DNA from: Agarophyton chilense | Taxonomy: Eukaryota; Rhodophyta; Florideophyceae; Gracilariales; Gracilariaceae | Length of the DNA stretch: 64,000 nt | Assembly: GCA_030374765.1 (NCBI GenBank) | Contig: JARGXX010000028.1 | Coordinates: forward strand, 930,001-994,000 | Reading direction: 5' to 3' | Part shown: positions 1-9,048 of the stretch, piece after piece | How the letters are laid out: each line of letters opens with the position of its first letter | Position numbering within the stretch: the stretch's first letter is position 1 | Position numbers and translations under genes: made by a program | The notes under the pieces: generated by a model | What the model was told of the DNA's origin: nothing | The model's database searches: none | The model's input: only the letters and a program-made list of their open reading frames with translations

Positions 1-243
1 GATGGTGCACAACATTTGTTTGAATCACAGCACGACGACGAAGCGCAGCATAAAGACGACGAGCACGTTCCCCCAACCCCATTGCCCACCAGTCCAGGAA
101 GGGTAGTACCATGTACTCCTTCTCCGGACGTTGGTCCTCTTGGGCTTGGCTATCAGCCTGAGGTTGCACAACTTGACCAGACGATTGTGGACAAAACTCG
201 CACATCGAACGCTGATTGGCCACTGTGTTCAATGCTGATATAG
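1..243 (+). CDS. C-terminal part of an unidentified Asp/Pro-rich protein (partial)
   Basis: The frame is open from the first base of the window and ends at a TAG about 80 codons later, so the start lies outside. The visible part is acidic and His-rich at first (DDEAQHKDDEH), then proline-rich with repeated TP/SP dipeptides. This composition suits a disordered tail. I see no domain. It could equally be the end of a transposon polyprotein. No start can be chosen. Confidence 0.3.
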   Translation, partial: DGAQHLFESQHDDEAQHKDDEHVPPTPLPTSPGRVVPCTPSPDVGPLGLGYQPEVAQLDQTIVDKTRTSNADWPLCSMLI

Positions 244-719
244 AGAAACTGAGTTTGGCTAAAGTATATGACTGTAGCATTGGAGATTTCGTCATGCAAT
301 GAAATGCTTGCGGTATTATAAACGTCGAATCGTCAGCAACTGTTACTTGTGGTGCACCATTTGTGCTTGAAATGTATGTACATACGTTTTTCGCTGCTTG
401 TTCTTTTTGAAATGTGTAGGAGGCACAGAGACTTTTCATTCTGAGCAAAATCGTTAAGGACATTTCCGGTAGATTTGCACTTTTGACTGAGGTATCCATG
501 TGACATACCATGAGTTTTGCACCAAACTTATCGAACAAGCACCAATTGCTGGCGATTTATTCTGCTCACTTTCTCGAGACGAAAGAAAATCTTTTGACCT
601 GCTAGATAGGCCTCAGCCCGTCTCATCGCTCCGTCTTCCGCACACCCTCCGTCCACCCTGTACATAATTCATTCTTCTGAGACCAACTGTTGTCCCGCTT
701 GTCCCCTTCTCCTCGCAGA
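244..719. other. Non-coding stretch, nothing recognised
   Basis: About 475 bases of mixed composition between the partial ORF and the first full gene. I see no ORF, repeat or RNA fold. A pyrimidine-rich stretch at about 620-715 lies just upstream of the next start codon and may be its 5' leader. Confidence 0.4.
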
Positions 720-2144
720 ATGTCAATTATTACTGGCGTTCATTTCGCCCCGAAATCAACCTTTTCATCCATTCAGTTTGAAAATGAAAATTTGAACGTT
801 ATCACGGCAGCCATTCTCACAACGTTGATCATATCGAACATAACTTCCATTTTACACAAATTGTTGTCAATAAGCAAGAAAAATGTGCTTTGTTTCAACT
901 CATTTTGTCGAGCTTTTGTGTTTAGTAGTTCGGACGACCCGCTTCAAATTCTGTCATGGATGAGAGGCCGATACGAGTTTCATAGCAACGATGGAAAATT
1001 TTCAAAGCTAAAACTGAACAGAAAACTTCTATCAACGACCCTTTTAGCACGATTCTTTTTACTTGCATTTAGCATTGTATCAATTGTTTTAAGTTTACCA
1101 ACGGAAGAAAGCATTAGAGCATGCAGTGGTGGAGATTTCGCTGTTGTTCAGGAACCACCTAAATCGCTACTCCCGAAAGACTCAGTGTTTCGTCATCACC
1201 TTTGTGTTCCGTTGAATATCAGCTCCAGTCTTGGCAAAGTGAGATCCACACTCTCCATGTGCTCTTTTTTTATGACAACGGGCAGAACAGAAGAAATGGG
1301 TAATACACTGGAATCCATCGATCTTTTTAAAGGAACCTGGCTACGGGCTTCCTACTATCCAACTTTGGGATTTTTAGTCTCCACTATTGTCTCCAAATCA
1401 TCTTTCGTTATATTAGGAGCTTCGATTGACTGGCAACAAGTAAATGGTGATGTCATGCGTTCTACCATTTCAAATTATAACGCGAAGGTTCACCTCAATG
1501 TCATCGCCGATTCCATGAGCCAGGCATCCGGTTTAGGTTGTCAAATCACGACATACAATCTTAGCAATGAGGAAAATGAACATACTGCGTCTGGACATGT
1601 GGATTGTTCTGTGCATCCGCTGGAATTTGTACCTGATATATTCAGTGCAATTGCACATAGCTTGAAGTTTCGCAAACAGGACCATATCCCCTTACGAGTC
1701 ATGAAACCAATCAACGGATCAACATTTGTGGATTATTTGTGCGCAACGGAGGTTACTGTATCACGTCCATTGGTTAACATTGTTCCGCTTTTTATCGCAA
1801 TGATAACTTCGTTCTGCTTAAACAAGATCATAACCGCGAAGGTGGCTTCAAGTACCAATATAATGCAACTGAGTTTTCATATTCTGCGCGAACTTTTTGG
1901 ACATAATACCAGCACAAATCCACTCCAGATGAGTACGGAGAAAGACCAAGTTGAAGAGGTCGCATTTGGAAAGTACATATGCTCGGATGGTATATCAGCA
2001 CATGTCGGGTTCATTAAAGGGGAAGGCGATCAAGAGGTAGAAAATTTGCAGGAAAGAAGAGTGAGTCGCTGTTGCCAAGTTGTTCGTCGAGGTCGACGTT
2101 TCTTTCCAGAGCCCATCGCCCAATACAGTTGCTTAGAAGTTTGA
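720..2144 (+). CDS. Three-pass membrane protein with large extracellular domain
   Basis: An uninterrupted frame of about 474 codons from the first ATG. A start a few codons upstream would need a non-ATG codon. Three hydrophobic segments are visible at about residues 26-45, 108-126 and 345-366. Between the second and third lies a roughly 220-residue loop with several cysteines and N-glycosylation-type sites (NIS, NLS), then a hydrophilic tail of about 100 residues. The 47053-48666 gene has the same plan of two N-terminal helices, an ectodomain, one helix and a cytosolic tail, so the two may be distant relatives. I recognise no named domain. The gene converges on the minus-strand secreted-protein gene with about 150 bp between stops. 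Function unknown; a surface protein is an inference. Confidence 0.7.
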   Translation: MSIITGVHFAPKSTFSSIQFENENLNVITAAILTTLIISNITSILHKLLSISKKNVLCFNSFCRAFVFSSSDDPLQILSWMRGRYEFHSNDGKFSKLKLNRKLLSTTLLARFFLLAFSIVSIVLSLPTEESIRACSGGDFAVVQEPPKSLLPKDSVFRHHLCVPLNISSSLGKVRSTLSMCSFFMTTGRTEEMGNTLESIDLFKGTWLRASYYPTLGFLVSTIVSKSSFVILGASIDWQQVNGDVMRSTISNYNAKVHLNVIADSMSQASGLGCQITTYNLSNEENEHTASGHVDCSVHPLEFVPDIFSAIAHSLKFRKQDHIPLRVMKPINGSTFVDYLCATEVTVSRPLVNIVPLFIAMITSFCLNKIITAKVASSTNIMQLSFHILRELFGHNTSTNPLQMSTEKDQVEEVAFGKYICSDGISAHVGFIKGEGDQEVENLQERRVSRCCQVVRRGRRFFPEPIAQYSCLEV

Positions 2145-2297
2145 CTGTGTTGTGGTGACTTGCTTTCATTTCAGAAAGCGTGAATAAGCCGACCAGCAGA
2201 TGTTCAGAGACGGATATTCGAGTTTCACCAGAATTGTGTGTAAGTAGATCTACATCACGCTCGTATGCGAGAGAGCTCAACGTGTATGACCAATCAT

Positions 2298-2849
2298 CTA
2301 ATTGGAATGGTCCAAACACAATTGGATATTATATTCTACCGAACGCAGGTACGAGATAGGCGCTTCCAACCAGGGATTGACGTACTCTTGTTCAACATTA
2401 TTAGAGCCCTCACACTTGAAATCCCTGAGCCACGTCAAACCTGAAATTGTCTTGTTCAATCCCTGCCTATATTGATCTCGTGTCGAGCCCTGCGGCCATG
2501 CCATAACCCTTTGTCTCTGCTGTTCTTCATCGCAAATGACAAATCCCCTGTGCGAAGGAACGTCAATGTAAGGGTAATGTATCATCATCGGTGCCCATCG
2601 GTGCATCTGAAAAACATAGTATTCGACGCAGAATTGACCAAAGTTAAAGTTAAAATGTTCAGGATAGTAAATTATGTGGGTGTCATTCACTTCCAAGACG
2701 GTGCTTGATGTCCAGCGATTCGGAAAACACGGCAGGATTTGTGTGTGGCGTCGGCCTACGATTTCTGGCGCCCATGGGGACTTGGGGGGACAGCTGGCAG
2801 CGGATACTGAACTCAACAGAACGAGAAGACAAATGCTAATAATGGTCAT
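2298..2849 (-). CDS. Small secreted protein, divergent member of a local three-gene family
   Basis: 183 codons from ATG. The first 17 residues are a clear signal peptide ending in VSA, and the mature protein starts with a Cys-Pro-Pro motif. It aligns along its whole length with the proteins at 4950-5531 and 23849-24430. Shared features are an N-terminal CxP motif, a PM(M/I)I(H/K) block, an LRDF-K/G-CE block around residue 145, YVN followed by a YL motif, and a final LC near the C-terminus. Conserved cysteines suggest disulphide bonding outside the cell. Identity to the other two is low, so this is the old member. It converges on the upstream membrane-protein gene. No known family recognised. 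Confidence 0.75.
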   Translation of the reverse strand: MTIISICLLVLLSSVSAASCPPKSPWAPEIVGRRHTQILPCFPNRWTSSTVLEVNDTHIIYYPEHFNFNFGQFCVEYYVFQMHRWAPMMIHYPYIDVPSHRGFVICDEEQQRQRVMAWPQGSTRDQYRQGLNKTISGLTWLRDFKCEGSNNVEQEYVNPWLEAPISYLRSVEYNIQLCLDHSN

Positions 2850-3564
2850 AATTAGGAAAGATTATATGATTATCCTTGACAAATGATCTCTCATTGGGTT
2901 GTTCGGAACGTGCGGCCTTCGTAAGATCTTTTATAGAAGAAAGTTCTTGTGGTAGAGTAAGTTTTATGTGTTGTAGACAAATTCAAACGCCGATGAGGGG
3001 ATTCAACAACTTGGGGGGGGGGGTAGAAGTGGGTGTGCAAGCTTTGTGTCGCAGGCTGAATTGTTTGAGACGTAATTTGCTTCAGTTACGGGAGACAATA
3101 GTGATATATTGCGCAGCTGAGCGCTTCTCAGCCCGAAATCCGAAGCTCATCCTTGCTGTCACAGTGCAATCTGCACTCCACGGCGCTGCCGTACACGTGG
3201 ACTTGCTGAATCTCCCGCGAATATTCAATTTTAAACCTCAAATGTGAGCGCTTCATCAGAATCTTCCACTGCCACGGCTTGTATGCATCGTTTTGACATG
3301 GTGTTCATACAGCATATGCGTCTTCTCTCACTACCTCTAGGCTGATAGCAAAAGGGTCCAGCCCTCATCCCACCTCCGGTCTTCTTTCGTCCGAGAAGCT
3401 CTCCAGGCAAAAAACACAATTCTTAGCTTTTATACAAGTATATGCTTCCCAGCGCACGCGAAACAATGTGAGCGCTAATGAGCAACAATCAACAACCTTT
3501 TTGATGGAGGCCCATCGCCTCACCGCTCACCATACCGCAAGCGCTCGTACGGCTGTTACAGTTC
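2850..3564. other. Intergenic region with an 11-base G run
   Basis: About 715 bases between the secreted-protein gene and the GCC2/GCC3 gene. The only feature I can point to is a homopolymer of 11 G at 3013-3023. Small open frames here show no recognisable content and no paralogue in the window. Confidence 0.4.
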
Positions 3565-4512
3565 CTATTTACAACTTGCAGAATGGCGATCATACATTTT
3601 ATCTTTTGCACACACGCCGCATTCGTCAATATCAGCGAGGTATACCATGCCTTCCGGGCACAAAAAGCATGTGGAGGATCCACGACGAGCAAAGCTCCCA
3701 GCGAAACAACTCTGGCAACGGTCTGGAAAGGATCCTCTGCTGAAGTAATTAAACCCACATTCCGCACATGCTTTGATGGGAAAATCGTAAAACAGTCCTT
3801 CCCCGCAAACGCCGCACTTTTCTGTACCTGTAAAGAAGATCTCTCCATCTGCACACTCAATGCACTTACTAGACCCAGAATTGGAGTATGAATTCTTACC
3901 GCAAATGTAACACCTTTCCTTTGCGTTCGGAACATCCATGAACTGGTTCGCAGGGCACGGAGAGCATTTCTGTGTAGGAGGGAAATAGTGACTGCCAGGC
4001 GGACAAGAGCCGCAGACTCTGTCTTCGAGAGGAGCTTGATTCTTGGGGCAAAATATACACTTTTCAAACCCTATGCCAGAGTGGGAACCGGGCGGGCATG
4101 GTAAACAGGGCGATTGGCCTTCCCCGGTTTTGAAATATGTTGGTGGACATCCAAAGCAACCAAATCTTGGACTGTACGTTTTCCCCGGAGGACAGATTCC
4201 ACAAGAGGTATCGTTCACCAACACTTGACCTTTTGGACATGGAATGCAAGTCGATGCCCCACTTCTCGAGTTCGTTCCAATCGGGCACGGCAGGCAGTAA
4301 TTCTTTCCTCGGAATGGCTGGAACGTTGTCGCCTCGCATAGCATACATGTTCCAGCATTCTCATAGAAGCCTGGATCACAAGGTTTGCATGAACAATCGT
4401 CAAGAACCTCTAATCCTGGAGGACAGCACGAAGGATTTAACTGCCCCTGGTGAGATGATGAAGACCACACTGTGATTGGAAGGATGATATAGATGAAATG
4501 GAATGCTTTCAT
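3565..4512 (-). CDS. Secreted Cys-rich GCC2/GCC3 (ephrin-receptor-like) repeat protein
   Basis: 315 codons from the ATG at 4512. An in-frame ATG 20 codons upstream exists, but the later one puts a clean signal peptide (MKAFHFIYIILPITVW) at the N-terminus. The rest is about seven tandem Cys-rich repeats of the pattern C-x-x-C-P-x-G-x-x-x-x-x(S/G), with alternating CPPG, CPIG and CxxC motifs. This matches GCC2/GCC3 modules, also annotated as tyrosine-kinase ephrin A/B receptor-like. No transmembrane helix or kinase domain follows and the frame ends shortly after the last repeat, so the product looks secreted. The gene is divergent from the secreted-protein gene at 4950. Its 5' end is included in the duplication seen again at 23.4 kb. 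Confidence 0.8.
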   Translation of the reverse strand: MKAFHFIYIILPITVWSSSSHQGQLNPSCCPPGLEVLDDCSCKPCDPGFYENAGTCMLCEATTFQPFRGKNYCLPCPIGTNSRSGASTCIPCPKGQVLVNDTSCGICPPGKTYSPRFGCFGCPPTYFKTGEGQSPCLPCPPGSHSGIGFEKCIFCPKNQAPLEDRVCGSCPPGSHYFPPTQKCSPCPANQFMDVPNAKERCYICGKNSYSNSGSSKCIECADGEIFFTGTEKCGVCGEGLFYDFPIKACAECGFNYFSRGSFPDRCQSCFAGSFARRGSSTCFLCPEGMVYLADIDECGVCAKDKMYDRHSASCK

Positions 4513-4949
4513 ATTTGCTCTTGGACAGATTCTTCTTGTCCGAGAGTGCAGAGTAATGGAAAAGAAAAGCATGTAGAAAGAGATAGAGGTTTTATTCTAA
4601 CTTGAGCCCATCTGAAAGTGGTTGTAAGGAAGATGTAGCTGCCGAAAGAAAAAGAATATCTCAGCGGGGACTAAGCTGAAGGGAAGTGCCCCGGTCGGAG
4701 CGACGAAGAGGCGGAGGCGACTGAAATTGTGGGTTGCCACGCAGCCTACAACGCTGGCGTACTTACAGTACTGGGCAACAAAGCCAAGCACAAAAAAAAG
4801 GTGTAGTGCTGGAAACGTGTGGGTGACGTGCCATGTAAAAGCCGTGCAATCCTTTCAGAGCGACTGCATGCCTATATTGCAGAGCGACTGAGGCCACTCC
4901 CGTCCGCCGCCTTCCTCATCGCTAAACCCCTGAACCCCTTTTACACAAG

Positions 4950-5531
4950 ATGTTCAAGTCACGCCTCTTCCTGTGCCTCGCCGTTTTCTTCATCCACTTT
5001 GCGGGGATATCGGCCGAGAGATGTGCCCCCACCACGCCTTTTTCCGACGACCTCATTGGCAACACCTATTGCAGTTCCGGTGAATGCTACAGACCAGGCT
5101 CGCAAAACTGTGTCTCCATCTATAACAAAATCACTGTGCTCAAGATCAACAACGGTATTCGGTTTTTCAACTGCCCAGAGACCTATATCATCCGCTATCG
5201 CAACCCGTCAGTCACCCCCATGATTATCAAATGGCCGCCACTTGACTCTCCGCCTTTCATTCGAAGCACCGATGAGAACAACAGGTGGTGTATTCGAAAT
5301 CAGAGCCAGAAAAGGATCGAAATGTTCCCTGTTCATTCGACGCGCGCCAATTTCACTCGGGCGGTCAAGGAAATTGTGCCGCACTTATTGCGAATTCGAG
5401 ACTTTGGTTGCGAACTTGACGAAAACGGATATTGGGGTCAAATACAGGGCCGTGCATACGTCAATGCTGATGTGCAAGCGGTTATGACGTACCTTGACAC
5501 CATTGCGTTCCAGTACGCGTTGTGTGTCTAG
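4950..5531 (+). CDS. Small secreted protein, 193 aa (duplicated copy 1)
   Basis: An intact frame from ATG. Residues 1-22 form a signal peptide (MFKSRLFLCLAVFFIHFAGI) and the mature protein begins ERCAPTTPF. Six or more cysteines, including a C-terminal LCV end, suggest a disulphide-stabilised extracellular protein. It is about 93% identical to the 23849 copy and distantly similar to the 2298-2849 protein. Differences between the two close copies cluster in a segment around residues 100-108, after the conserved WPPLDS motif, while the flanks are almost unchanged. It is transcribed divergently from the GCC2/GCC3 gene across about 437 bp. No named family recognised. Confidence 0.8.
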   Translation: MFKSRLFLCLAVFFIHFAGISAERCAPTTPFSDDLIGNTYCSSGECYRPGSQNCVSIYNKITVLKINNGIRFFNCPETYIIRYRNPSVTPMIIKWPPLDSPPFIRSTDENNRWCIRNQSQKRIEMFPVHSTRANFTRAVKEIVPHLLRIRDFGCELDENGYWGQIQGRAYVNADVQAVMTYLDTIAFQYALCV

Positions 5532-5884
5532 CGAGCCATCCCGGTGTGACCTAATATCCAGCTCCATGCCAAGTAACGAAGTGAACAAGCTATGAGCGGG
5601 TTCTTTTTCGGCCACCAAACCCCTTTTTCTTTAGTTCAAATACGGTTGTTTCTGAGTAAAAGTAACTATCAATGAGACTTTTTTCCAAGATGATCTAAGC
5701 TACAGCAACCTGCATCGCCGCCAACGCTTCTCTTGGCTCGGCCCAGCCTTCCTCTCGAATTCGCCCATCACCGTAACACCCACCGTGTACTGCACCCGTT
5801 TGACGCTTTTACGCCTGTGGTTTTTGTACTTATGACAAAAAAAACCACTAAATGAAGTGACTGTTAATCAAACCCCACCAAATC

Positions 5885-5945
5885 ATGTGACACGTCATCG
5901 TGAAATGTGACAAGTCATTGTGAAATGTGACCTGGTAATGAGATC
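5885..5945. repeat. Short 20-bp tandem repeat downstream of the secreted-protein gene
   Basis: About three units of a GTGACAmGTCATyGTGAAAT-type motif stand head to tail, the third diverged. The same array occurs at about 24786-24845 in the duplicated copy. Some 30 bp further on lies the palindrome ACACACGTGTGT. Function unknown. Confidence 0.7.
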
Positions 5946-6074
5946 GTTCCTGCACCTCAAACGACTGAAAATTACACACGTGTGTACGTGTGTCTCGTGT
6001 ACTATGATCCAGCGGGAACTGGGAGAGAGTGAGTGTTTCGACAGAGTGTTGGAAACCCGGCACTACCTGTTAAT

Positions 6075-6250
6075 AACAGTACACTTCATGCAAGACGAAG
6101 GCACAGCACGACACACGCATTATTACGTTCACACTGCGCCTTGCTCCGTAGCTTGAACTGAAACAAATAAAATGCACGGCCACCAACAGTGGTCACACCC
6201 ACTGTCGGAGAGGCCAAGAAATCGATGCGCCAGCCCTCCAGTTTCGACAT
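6075..6250. repeat. Short dispersed repeat, copy 1
   Basis: A block of about 150-175 bp starting near ACACTTCATGCAAG and containing TGCGCCTTGCTCCGTAGCTT and a CCCACTGTCGG motif. It recurs at about 23205-23373. Here it lies 3' of the duplicated host segment; at 23.2 kb it lies 5' of it. Confidence 0.8.
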
Positions 6251-6329
6251 AATAGCCTTCGCCTGGGTCTGCGCACCACTGCAGCGTCCCGATGGGCTGC
6301 CTTGGGCACCTCACCTCCGGAGATATCTT

Positions 6330-7080
6330 TGTCCTTGCACCTTCCAAGCTTCATTTCTTTCATCTTCAGTGCATTCTTAGCCTTTTGACATTCGTGCTTC
6401 TTAGCTTTCAGTCTCTGTGATTCCTCAGCGTTCCTACTTTTGCATTTCGGCGCTTCGTAAGAACTTTGGGCTTCTGCACATCGTAAGCATTCCAGCTTCC
6501 GCACATCAACACTTCGTAAAAACTCTAGACTACTGCACATTCTCTGTCGTTCAGACTTCGCCCTTCTGCAATTCGTAATGAAAATCGATTGGAATTCTCG
6601 GCCTTTTGGTCTCTGTCCTTCGTCAACTATCTTCTTAGGAATTTTCCCGGTCCCCAGACTGCGCGAGTTTTGGAAGCTGGCCTCTGCGTTTCTTCCACAT
6701 TACAGCTTGATCTCTGCGCATAGGTTGCATGCCTTGAAATTCTTTTCTGCACCTTTTTTTTCGGCTTGCGCTTTATCTACGTGCTTTGGTTTTGTTGGTT
6801 TGCTTCTCCTGTCTGCGTTTTGGTTCCTCGGCTTGTGCCTCATCTCCTCACACCAGTTTCTTAGCTTTCGCGTCCCCTCTGCGCTCTCGTTTCTTGGCTA
6901 GCGCCTCATCTCTGCGCGCTGGTTCCTTGGTTTGTGCCTCTCCTCTGCGCCTTGGTCCCTCTTGGTTCTTCGGCTTGCACTTCATCCCGGCGCATCGGTT
7001 TCTTGGCTTACGTTTCTCCTCTGCGCCTCGAATCCTCGTCTGGCGTCTTTCTTGCTTCGATATTTGACTGCCTGTTTCTA
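6330..7080. repeat. Degenerate minisatellite (about 33-bp unit), coding for charged repeats on minus
   Basis: From about 6840 to 7045 the plus strand repeats a unit of the form TTTCTTGGCTTrCGCsTC followed by TCTGCGC, about every 33 bases. On the minus strand it reads as 11-residue repeats rich in Arg, Lys, Glu and Ala (RRRGEAQTKEP, ARRDEALAKKR, ERRGDAKAKKL). A looser version fills 6350-6560. Frames are broken between the two parts. It may be a decayed low-complexity coding region or a plain minisatellite. Confidence 0.6.
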
Positions 7081-7259
7081 TCGTGCTTCTAAGACTCTCA
7101 AGTTTTATCTGGCTCTCTTGAGAGATGAATATGATCAACAGCATACATCCCTGTACTTACAGGTCTAGGAGCTCCCTACATTCGAATGTTGAGAATGAAG
7201 TCCTTCTATCTCTTTGGAAAGCTGCGCAAAAATATGATTTAGAGGTGGTGCAACGTTAC

Positions 7260-7922
7260 ATATGTCTCTGTTAAGAGCCTCCGCGACTGGACTGCTGAGA
7301 GATGCTTATATAAGTCATGCACTATCATCCGGGTACCTACATAATCAAAAACGGGTACCCAAGGCAGCATGGACTCTGATGGGGGTTTGTGACTGCCATG
7401 CTGAGAACCGGTTCGGAAATCAATCGGGGACTTGGACTAATCCGCTTGGGGTGCATCACACTGGTTTACTAGCTCTGCTGGGGTGTGCTCTGCAGACCTT
7501 CAGTGACAGGTTTTCTCCTCGTTCATTCTCAGTCACAAACAATCATTGAAGCGTAGAGAGAATTTTTTTCAAAGGTCGGGTTTTTGTGGTGCGAGGTTAG
7601 CCGCTTAATTGAGGATACCCGTACTGCATCGTTCGCCTAGCTCTCTGTGTTGGGCTAAGATCACCTTAAGTTTTAATTACTCCCTCCACCCGTAGGGGAC
7701 GGGCGAAGTTCAATTCAAAAACGAAGAAGTTGAATTCAAACAAGAAGAAATTGAAGTCAAAGAAGAAGAAGTTAAAGTCACCGAAGAAGAACTTGAAGTC
7801 AAAAAAGAAGAAATCGAAGACAAAGAAGAAAAAGAAATAGTTTCTACTAAAGAAGTCGCGGACTCCTTTCCGGCTCAAGCAGTTTGATCACGCAGACTTC
7901 TTTCCCGCTCAAGCCAGTTAAC
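7260..7922 (+). pseudogene. Left fragment of an old copia element (leader/gag), cut by the chromovirus
   Basis: A TATA-like motif (CTTATATAAGTCATG) lies near 7309. From 7705 a plus-strand frame encodes charged heptads and then an ADSFPAQA motif. A related ADTFPA motif appears immediately right of the chromovirus at about 18525, followed by clear copia gag. I infer that this is the 5' part of the copia that resumes at 18518. No 5' LTR could be defined. Confidence 0.4.
7705..7838 (+). repeat. 21-bp tandem repeat encoding EE-V/I/L-E-x-K heptads
   Basis: Five to six imperfect 21-base units begin with GAAGAA. Read on the plus strand each gives seven residues: NEEVEFK, QEEIEVK, EEEVKVT, EEELEVK, KEEIEDK. 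The hydrophobic residue falls at the same heptad position each time, as in a charged single helix or weak coiled coil. The opposite strand reads as poly-Phe and is a shadow. Confidence 0.75.
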
Positions 7923-8573
7923 TGATATATCTGCTCTAACAGAGAAAGCAGACACCTGCAAAAGTGTTCGAGACTTCCGAATGGTTGCTCGCGGCTGAGA
8001 GGAAGATGTGGTAGAGCACAACACTAGCGAGCTAGAATGGGGGTTGTAAGGCCCCACTCCCCAATACGGATGGTTGGTACTATGTAACGGACAAGTACTT
8101 GTTGTAGCTCGTTTGGATCTCCAGTTAAGGAATGCTGAACAAGGAGCAAGTCAGTTGTGAACCCTTTGTTGTCTCCTTTACTTTGGAGTTGGCACTCCCC
8201 TCTGTGCCTTATGTACTGTGCACAGGAGTGAGCGCCGCATATAATAATATCTAGATATAAACTTGGTTAGCCAATTAACCCCTCTACAGTGCGGGATAAC
8301 TAGCTCTACATGGGCTTCTGCCTACGAAGGGTAGGCTTGATTGGCACTTGGCTCCCACTATATACGCCGTTGCCAATCCGGTGTTTCCCTACAAAGGGTC
8401 TAATCGGATGCGCCTTTGCAGACCGAGATCCCACGTGTAACATACGACCTCACCGGCTATCTGTGGGATGCCGCTTCATAACTTCATCCCAGCCGTTTCA
8501 CTAACTTATGAGTATCATCATACTTAGACAAAAAATTATTCCATCTGCATTCCGACAGTAGTAAAATACTACA
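7923..8573 (-). repeat. 3' LTR of the chromovirus (651 bp)
   Basis: It starts TGATATATCTGC and ends AAAATACTACA, and is followed by a C-rich tract that is the minus-strand polypurine tract. It aligns end to end with 17867-18517 and more loosely with the solo LTR at 9054-9800. An AT-rich segment near 8240-8265 (TCTAGATATAAAC) is a TATA-like candidate; the promoter direction cannot be settled by eye. Confidence 0.9.
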
Positions 8574-9048
8574 CATCCCCCCTGTTAGGCTCGAAGCACA
8601 GGCGACGAAAGACTTCTTTATATACCCGAGCATACATCGGCATTCCGAAATTTCCTCGCTTTCCTGAAAGTACACCAACATCTGCTTAACGTCAGACGAT
8701 TTACAGTATTTTGTTTTGACTTGATCAGCGATGAATCCTTACGTGCTGCACAACTCCAACAACGGAGACGTACCATCATAGGACCCTTTTGCCAGCAGTG
8801 GCTTCAACTTGCAAGCTGCGGCGCCTTCGGCCTTCCGATCAATGGGGTCTCCTCGCTTGAGTTTCCACTGCTAGTCCTTACAGCCTTCGGCTTCAGGTGT
8901 AATGTCGAATGCGGCTTATTTATCGTCCTCTGGGATCATTCGAGCGCTTTCTCGTCGGGCTCAACGCAGCTATCCACGTCTCGCGGACTTTGTGGGACGA
9001 GAACCTCTCGTCGATGCTGACCTCTACTCGCAGGCTCCCTGGTTTGAC

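Larger units (their letters stand above)
4440..6060. repeat. Segmental duplication, copy 1
   Basis: This block recurs at about 23377-24962 with high identity. It spans the first codons of the GCC2/GCC3 gene, the divergent intergenic region, the whole 193-aa secreted-protein gene and about 500 bp downstream. Identity starts inside the signal-peptide region of the GCC2/GCC3 gene and stops just after the GTTGGAAACCC motif. It is in the same orientation as copy 2. Confidence 0.9.

Noticed and set aside
4597-4791. Minus ORF conserved in both copies of the segmental duplication (MLGFVAQYCKYASVV...)
   Set aside because: It lies in the divergent intergenic region, has no domain and is conserved only because the whole block was duplicated.
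7666-7878. Minus ORF made almost only of Phe and Asp/Asn
   Set aside because: It is the antisense shadow of the 21-bp repeat that encodes Glu/Lys heptads on the plus strand.
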